Source: Vibrio penaeicida
GTDB taxonomy: Bacteria > Pseudomonadota > Gammaproteobacteria > Enterobacterales > Vibrionaceae
Assembly (NCBI RefSeq): GCF_019977755.1
Contig: NZ_AP025144.1
Location: 1,922,001-1,986,000 of the forward strand
Direction of reading: 5' to 3'
Length of the DNA: 64,000 nucleotides
Shown here in pieces: positions 59,743 through 64,000 of this stretch. The stretch's first letter is position 1. Each line of letters starts with the position of its first letter. A program made the position numbers and the translations under genes. Below the pieces are notes generated by a model. That model saw nothing but the letters and a program-made list of their open reading frames with translations. It was not told where the DNA came from and searched no databases.

Positions 59743-61111
59743 AATCATTCATTTTGGTGTCGGATCGTTTTTTCGAGGTCACCAAGCTTACTATATCGAC
59801 CGCTACAATCGATTGGTTGAACCCAATGAGAGATGGTATTACACAGGGGTTAACTTACGTGCAGATTCTCGCGGTCTTATCGAGGCATTGGCTAAACAAA
59901 ATGGTCGATATCACCTAAAGAAAATATCGGCGTATGGCGATATAGAGATCCGAAAAATTGAAGCATTAGAAAGTGTGATTGACGCTTCAGATAACGTCGG
60001 TGCCATAGACGGCTTGTTTGCTGATCAAGATGCCAAAGCACTGACCATCACGGTCACGGAAGGGGGATATTACCTAACCGATACCAATGATTTAAACCTA
60101 AACGATCCAGAAGTGGCTTGGGATATTGCACATCAAGATCAGCCGAAAACGGTATACGGATATTTGAAGCATGCATTAGAAACCCGAGCAACATCGAATG
60201 CAGGCGCCATTACGGTGCTGACGTGTGACAACTTACGCGATAACGGAACTGTGTTGGAAAATACGTTTAAGCAGTACCTTACCGCAATACAAGATAATGA
60301 ACTGTTGGAATGGGTTAATAAGCACGTCACCTTTCCATGTTGCATGGTGGATAGGATCACCCCAGTTCCACCCCCAAATTTGGCGCAAGAGCTTTCTATG
60401 GTGGTTGGTGAAAAAGACGGATGCCCAATTATGGGGGAGGATTTTGAGCAGTGGGTTATTGAAGACAAGTTTGCTGCAGGTTTTCCATCATTAGAAAAAG
60501 TAGGCGTTACTTTTTCCAACCAAGTGCACGAGTTTGAAGAAACCAAAATTCGTATCTTAAATGGTGGGCACTTTTTGCTTTCTTATGTCGGTGCCCTTAG
60601 GGAGTATCAAACGTTCGACGAAAACATGCTTGATGACGAACTGGCTGAGTGGCTGAAGGGATACCATCAAAAAGAGGTCATCCCAACCATTGCGAACCCA
60701 CCAGTGGATTTAGAGCAATATCGCCAAAAAATTGTAGAACGATTTGGTAACAGTCACATAGCCGATTCAATCGAGCGCATCGCGATGGATAGCGTAAGCA
60801 AGTTTCCGCAATTCATCTTGCCCACAGTGCGTTTCAATTTGGAAAGAAGCCACATGCCTAAATACGCGATTGAGTTGATTGCTCACTGGTACTGCTTTCT
60901 TGAAAGGTTCTACAATGGAAAATTAGCGTTTAACTACAAGGATCCACACTTCAACAAGGCAAAACAATGGCTTGAGAGTGGTGACCCCGTAACTTCATTC
61001 TTGAAAAATGAAGACGTCTGGCAAGGGTTAACGGCGCAATATCCAGATTTTTCCGAGCAAATACGAGCTAAGATCCAAGATCTGTCCAAAGCGTATGAGG
61101 AGCAACAATGA
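59732..61111 (+). CDS. mtlD: Mannitol 2-dehydrogenase family, NAD-dependent polyol dehydrogenase
   Basis: A 459-residue member of the long-chain polyol-specific dehydrogenases. The NAD-binding part starts IIHFGVGSFFRGHQA, and the catalytic K-x4-N-x2-H pattern is in TKIRILNGGHFLLSYVG. It oxidises mannitol to fructose, or arabitol to xylulose, in characterised members. With xylulokinase as the only kinase in the visible operon, D-arabitol is a likely substrate. GGAG precedes the ATG, and the next gene overlaps the stop by 4 bp. Confidence 0.9.
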   Translation: MPNRIIHFGVGSFFRGHQAYYIDRYNRLVEPNERWYYTGVNLRADSRGLIEALAKQNGRYHLKKISAYGDIEIRKIEALESVIDASDNVGAIDGLFADQDAKALTITVTEGGYYLTDTNDLNLNDPEVAWDIAHQDQPKTVYGYLKHALETRATSNAGAITVLTCDNLRDNGTVLENTFKQYLTAIQDNELLEWVNKHVTFPCCMVDRITPVPPPNLAQELSMVVGEKDGCPIMGEDFEQWVIEDKFAAGFPSLEKVGVTFSNQVHEFEETKIRILNGGHFLLSYVGALREYQTFDENMLDDELAEWLKGYHQKEVIPTIANPPVDLEQYRQKIVERFGNSHIADSIERIAMDSVSKFPQFILPTVRFNLERSHMPKYAIELIAHWYCFLERFYNGKLAFNYKDPHFNKAKQWLESGDPVTSFLKNEDVWQGLTAQYPDFSEQIRAKIQDLSKAYEEQQ

Positions 61112-61918
61112 GCATTACCGCGTATCAAGATGATCAACTCATCCTTCAAGGCAAAGTGGCACTACTCAGCGGTGCAAATGGCGGGATAGGACTGTCTGTT
61201 TGTGAAATCTATGCGTCGAATGGGGCAAAGTGCATGGTATTGGATCTCGGTGAAACCCCTTCAACCGAGTTACAAGCACTGATGCAAGAATATCCCAACT
61301 CTGTGCAGTACTGTTCAACAGATGTGACAGACATTAATCAAATTGAGTTAGCTGTCTCTCAGACAAAAGCGCAATTTGGCGGTATAGATATATTGTTCAA
61401 TAACGCGGCTATTTTCGATATGGGCCCTGTTCTAGATTCAAGCCCAGAGCAATTCGATAAGTTATACAGCGTTAACGTAAAAGGTATGTTCTTTGTGATG
61501 CAGGCGGTTTTAAAAGAAATGGTATCGGCAGGGGCAAGGAGGCAAAGTGATCAACATGGCTTCTCAAGCGGGTCGACGGGGTGAGCCCCTAGTTGCCCAT
61601 TACTGTGCCACCAAAGCGGCTGTTATCAGTTATACCCAATCCGCAGGCTTAGCCATGGCAGAACAGGGGATCAACGTAAATGGTATATCACCCGGGGTGG
61701 TTGATACTCCGATGTGGGAACATGTCGATAGCTTATTCGCGAAATACGAAAACCGCCCGCTTGGCGAGAAGAAGCGGTTGGTTGGAGAAGAGGTACCACT
61801 GGGTAGAATGGGGGTTCCAGCGGACATGGCAGGCATGGCGCTGTTCTTAGCATCACCGATGGCAAATTATATTACCGCTCAGACATTTAATGTCGACGGC
61901 GGAAATGCGATGAACTAG
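61108..61918 (+). pseudogene. Frameshifted short-chain polyol (sorbitol-type) dehydrogenase
   Basis: The first part (61108 on) has the Rossmann motif GANGGIG and NNAAIFD. The second part, read one frame over, continues with NMASQAG (catalytic Ser), YCATK (YxxxK), ISPGVVDTPMW and FNVDGG. One extra base near 61536-61541 (GCAAGGAGGCAAAG) breaks the frame; removing one base gives about 269 residues, the normal SDR length, with expected GKVINMAS. The gene would reduce or oxidise a hexitol such as sorbitol (SmoS-like). It may be a real lesion or a sequencing error in a G-rich run; the flanking parts are otherwise intact, which favours a recent or false break. Confidence 0.88.
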
Positions 61919-61989
61919 CCAAAACTAAGTATCTTGAGGGTTTAAGCATCTTTCAGGGATCGCTAAACCCAATAACAAAAGGAAGGATA

Positions 61990-63483
61990 ATGGCGCACTA
62001 TTTAGGGATTGATATTGGTACATCATCAGTTAAATGCTTGTTGATGGATGGAAGTGGGCAAGTGGTGGATTCAACGAGCGAATCTTACCCAGCGTCAACG
62101 CCTCATCCGTTATGGTCAGAGCAGGAGCCCGACTTATGGTGGGAAGCCACGCTGCGTACCATGCAAGCCCTGAGAAGCCAATACCCTGCGCCATTCAACG
62201 ACATCAAATGCATTGGGCTATCTGGGCAGATGCATGGCGCTGTGATGCTTGATGAATCATTCAAGCCCGTGCGCCCAGCGATTTTGTGGAATGATGGCCG
62301 CTCGCATTTGGATGCAGATGCCATGAATCAAGAAAATCCAACCCTTGGGATGATTGCCGGTGTGCCTGCCATGTCCGGTTTTACTGCCCCTAAACTGCGT
62401 TGGATGGCAAAAAACGAACCCGAGGTGTTGAAATCTGTTCGCTATTTGATGCTTCCAAAGGACTATGTACGTTTTAAGCTTACAGGCACGTTGGCGACCG
62501 ACATGAGCGATGCAGCGGGAACCTTGTGGCTGGATGAAGCAAACCGTTGTTGGTCGGATGACATGCTCACTCTTTCAGGCATTTCACAAGACTTGATGGT
62601 GGCATTGAAAGAAGGGACAGAGTCCACGGGGAATCTAACCCAGCTGGCGGCAGACGTTACGGCACTTAACACTGATGTCATGGTATGTGCAGGCGGGGGA
62701 GATGCTGCTTGTGGTGCATTGGGGATAGGGGCAATCAATCAAGGTGATGCGTTTATCTCACTGGGTACGTCTGCGCAGTATTTTGTAACGACAGACACCT
62801 ACAAACCGTATCCGGCTGCATTGGTCCATTCTTTTGCTCATGCCATTCCAGATCGCTGGTTTCAAATGGCGTGCATGCTCAACGGTGCGAGCCCTCTCAA
62901 ATGGTTTGCAGACCTCACGCAGCAAGATATTGGTGAGCTGATTAACGATCTTGAGTCACACTACGATCCAGCTCAGCCTACTTTGTTTCTTCCTTACTTG
63001 ATGGGTGAAAGAACCCCTCACAATAACCCATTTGCCACTGCAAGCTTTCACCACATGACTTGGGCAACGCGGGGGCACCATATGGTGCAAGCCATTCTAG
63101 AAGGCGTGGCATTTTCCTTATTGGATTGCCAAAACGCGATCAAAGAAAGCGGTACGCAAGTGGAATGCCTTGGTGCAATAGGAGGCGGAGCCAAAAGCCG
63201 CTTATGGTTACAAATTGTCGCCAATATTCTGAATGTAAAAATCATTCGATATGAGGGTGGTGAAAGCGGTCCTGCGTTCGGCGCGGCTAGGCTCGCTAAA
63301 ATTTGTCATACCGGAGATTCAGTCGAGTCGGTTTGCACTTCGCCAAAGGTGATTGAAGAAATCACACCTGATACAAGTTGTGCCAACGTGTATCACAAAA
63401 AATATGAAGAATTTCGAACGTTGTATAAAGGGTATGAATCCGTACGTTCGAATAGAGTAGGAGCTTCGTATGTCGACGTATGA
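61990..63483 (+). CDS. xylB: Xylulokinase
   Basis: A 497-residue FGGY-family kinase. ATP-binding motif LGIDIGTSSVKCLLMD at the start; substrate region GLSGQMHGAVMLD; WNDGRS; the FGGY motif region GAIGGGAKSRLWLQIVANIL near the C-terminus. It phosphorylates D-xylulose to feed the pentose phosphate pathway, here after arabitol or xylitol oxidation. AGGAAGG precedes the ATG, and a small hairpin (61938-61970) lies in the gap behind the broken dehydrogenase. Confidence 0.93.
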   Translation: MAHYLGIDIGTSSVKCLLMDGSGQVVDSTSESYPASTPHPLWSEQEPDLWWEATLRTMQALRSQYPAPFNDIKCIGLSGQMHGAVMLDESFKPVRPAILWNDGRSHLDADAMNQENPTLGMIAGVPAMSGFTAPKLRWMAKNEPEVLKSVRYLMLPKDYVRFKLTGTLATDMSDAAGTLWLDEANRCWSDDMLTLSGISQDLMVALKEGTESTGNLTQLAADVTALNTDVMVCAGGGDAACGALGIGAINQGDAFISLGTSAQYFVTTDTYKPYPAALVHSFAHAIPDRWFQMACMLNGASPLKWFADLTQQDIGELINDLESHYDPAQPTLFLPYLMGERTPHNNPFATASFHHMTWATRGHHMVQAILEGVAFSLLDCQNAIKESGTQVECLGAIGGGAKSRLWLQIVANILNVKIIRYEGGESGPAFGAARLAKICHTGDSVESVCTSPKVIEEITPDTSCANVYHKKYEEFRTLYKGYESVRSNRVGASYVDV

Positions 63484-64000
63484 AATTAAGCCCTTTAACC
63501 ACGAAAGTATCGGCGAACGCCCTGTTTGGGAGTTTGTCGAATTCGATAAAGAGTCGGTGGGCTACACCGAGCACGGCGTACCTCATCATCGAATAAAATG
63601 GCATGTTCATGAGCAATATGAGTTGCACTTAATTGTGAAAACCACCGGAAAAGCCATGATAGGCAATCATGTCGGTCCTTTTTCCCCTGGTCACTTAACG
63701 CTTGTTGGTCCCTGGCTGCCTCATAACTGGGTAAGTTATTTATCTGAAGGGGAAACGCACAAGCTGCGAGATATGGTGATTCTTTTTGAACCCGAACTCA
63801 TTCAACGAGCAACCCAAATTTTCCCAGAGCTTTCTCAGTTTTTGCGACTAATAGAGCAAGCAAAAATGGGGATTGAATTCATTGATGTTCCAATGGAAGT
63901 CAGCATGGAATACATGAATGCCGTCCGGTGTTCTCAGGGCGTTGAAAAGCTGATTCACTTTTTGAAATTCATGGTGTTCTTAAACGTTCAAAAAACGCGA
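63470..64000 (+). CDS. AraC-family regulator, N-terminal part
   Basis: The frame starts at ATG 63470 (AGGAG upstream), overlaps xylB by 14 bp and stays open to the window edge, so about 177 residues are visible. They look like the cupin-type sensor half of an AraC regulator: HVHEQYELHLIVK, then GPFSPGHLTLVGPWLPHNW. The two helix-turn-helix units would follow beyond the edge. By analogy with MtlR of the Pseudomonas mtl operon it probably senses the polyol and activates the promoter near 55411. Confidence 0.88.
   Translation, partial: MSTYEIKPFNHESIGERPVWEFVEFDKESVGYTEHGVPHHRIKWHVHEQYELHLIVKTTGKAMIGNHVGPFSPGHLTLVGPWLPHNWVSYLSEGETHKLRDMVILFEPELIQRATQIFPELSQFLRLIEQAKMGIEFIDVPMEVSMEYMNAVRCSQGVEKLIHFLKFMVFLNVQKTR

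Noticed and set aside
61547..61918. Separate small dehydrogenase gene
   Set aside because: It has only the second half of an SDR fold and continues the preceding frame after a one-base shift.
1..64000. CRISPR array, integrase, toxin-antitoxin pair or prophage
   Set aside because: I looked for regularly spaced repeats, integrase motifs, paired small toxin genes and phage structural genes and saw none; the only mobile element recognised is the IS3-family insertion.

Overview
The window looks like chromosomal DNA of a marine gammaproteobacterium, most likely a Vibrio or close relative. The support is gene content and arrangement: norM divergent from ribE, small families typical of Vibrio (DUF3802, DUF2960, DUF3080), a periplasmic Lig E type DNA ligase, many c-di-GMP genes, and dispersed intergenic repeats starting TATACCCAAGTGACC. 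All assignments come from reading motifs; no database search was possible.

Layout. 1-9.9 kb: a partial putative nuclease, a chemoreceptor-like protein overlapping a diiron oxygen-binding (ODP) protein, an outer-membrane barrel, a PAS/GGDEF cyclase, an M20 peptidase, an SH3 protein and 4-hydroxyphenylpyruvate dioxygenase. 9.9-14.5 kb: an EAL phosphodiesterase overlapping a diguanylate cyclase that is split by an IS3-family element; removing the element and one target copy restores the cyclase frame exactly. 14.8-15.0 kb: two tRNA-Val(GAC). 15-31.8 kb: housekeeping and accessory genes, including a secreted protein carrying the full residue signature of guanidine-modifying enzymes (16128-18083), norM, ribE, a REC-CheC/cyclase pair, a decayed chemoreceptor pseudogene and nagK.

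31.9-53.6 kb is the most remarkable part, a coherent metabolic island. At its centre are two dihaem cytochrome c peroxidase-like proteins, a Tat-exported Rieske protein and an AioA-like molybdoenzyme (38601-44215). This is the gene set of iodate reductase (IdrABP1P2) rather than arsenite oxidase, and the arsenite-pocket glutamate appears to be replaced by serine. A small cytochrome c follows. On the opposite strand an operon supplies the cofactor: a tungstate/molybdate ABC transporter (tupABC), mobA and a mobB-moeA fusion. Two two-component systems with sigma-54 activator response regulators flank the set, and a large HEAT-repeat protein is divergent from the reductase genes. A near-perfect sigma-54 promoter precedes tupA, with an 18-bp palindrome about 140 bp upstream of its start point. 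A weaker sigma-54 site precedes the reductase operon. I infer a sigma-54-controlled respiratory oxyanion reductase unit, probably for iodate.

53.7-64 kb: an ABC-F ATPase (ybiT), then a polyol operon: mtl/smo-type ABC transporter (EFGK), mannitol-type dehydrogenase, a short-chain sorbitol-type dehydrogenase broken by one extra base, xylulokinase and the start of an AraC-type regulator. Upstream lies a 20-bp-spaced direct repeat that could be its operator.
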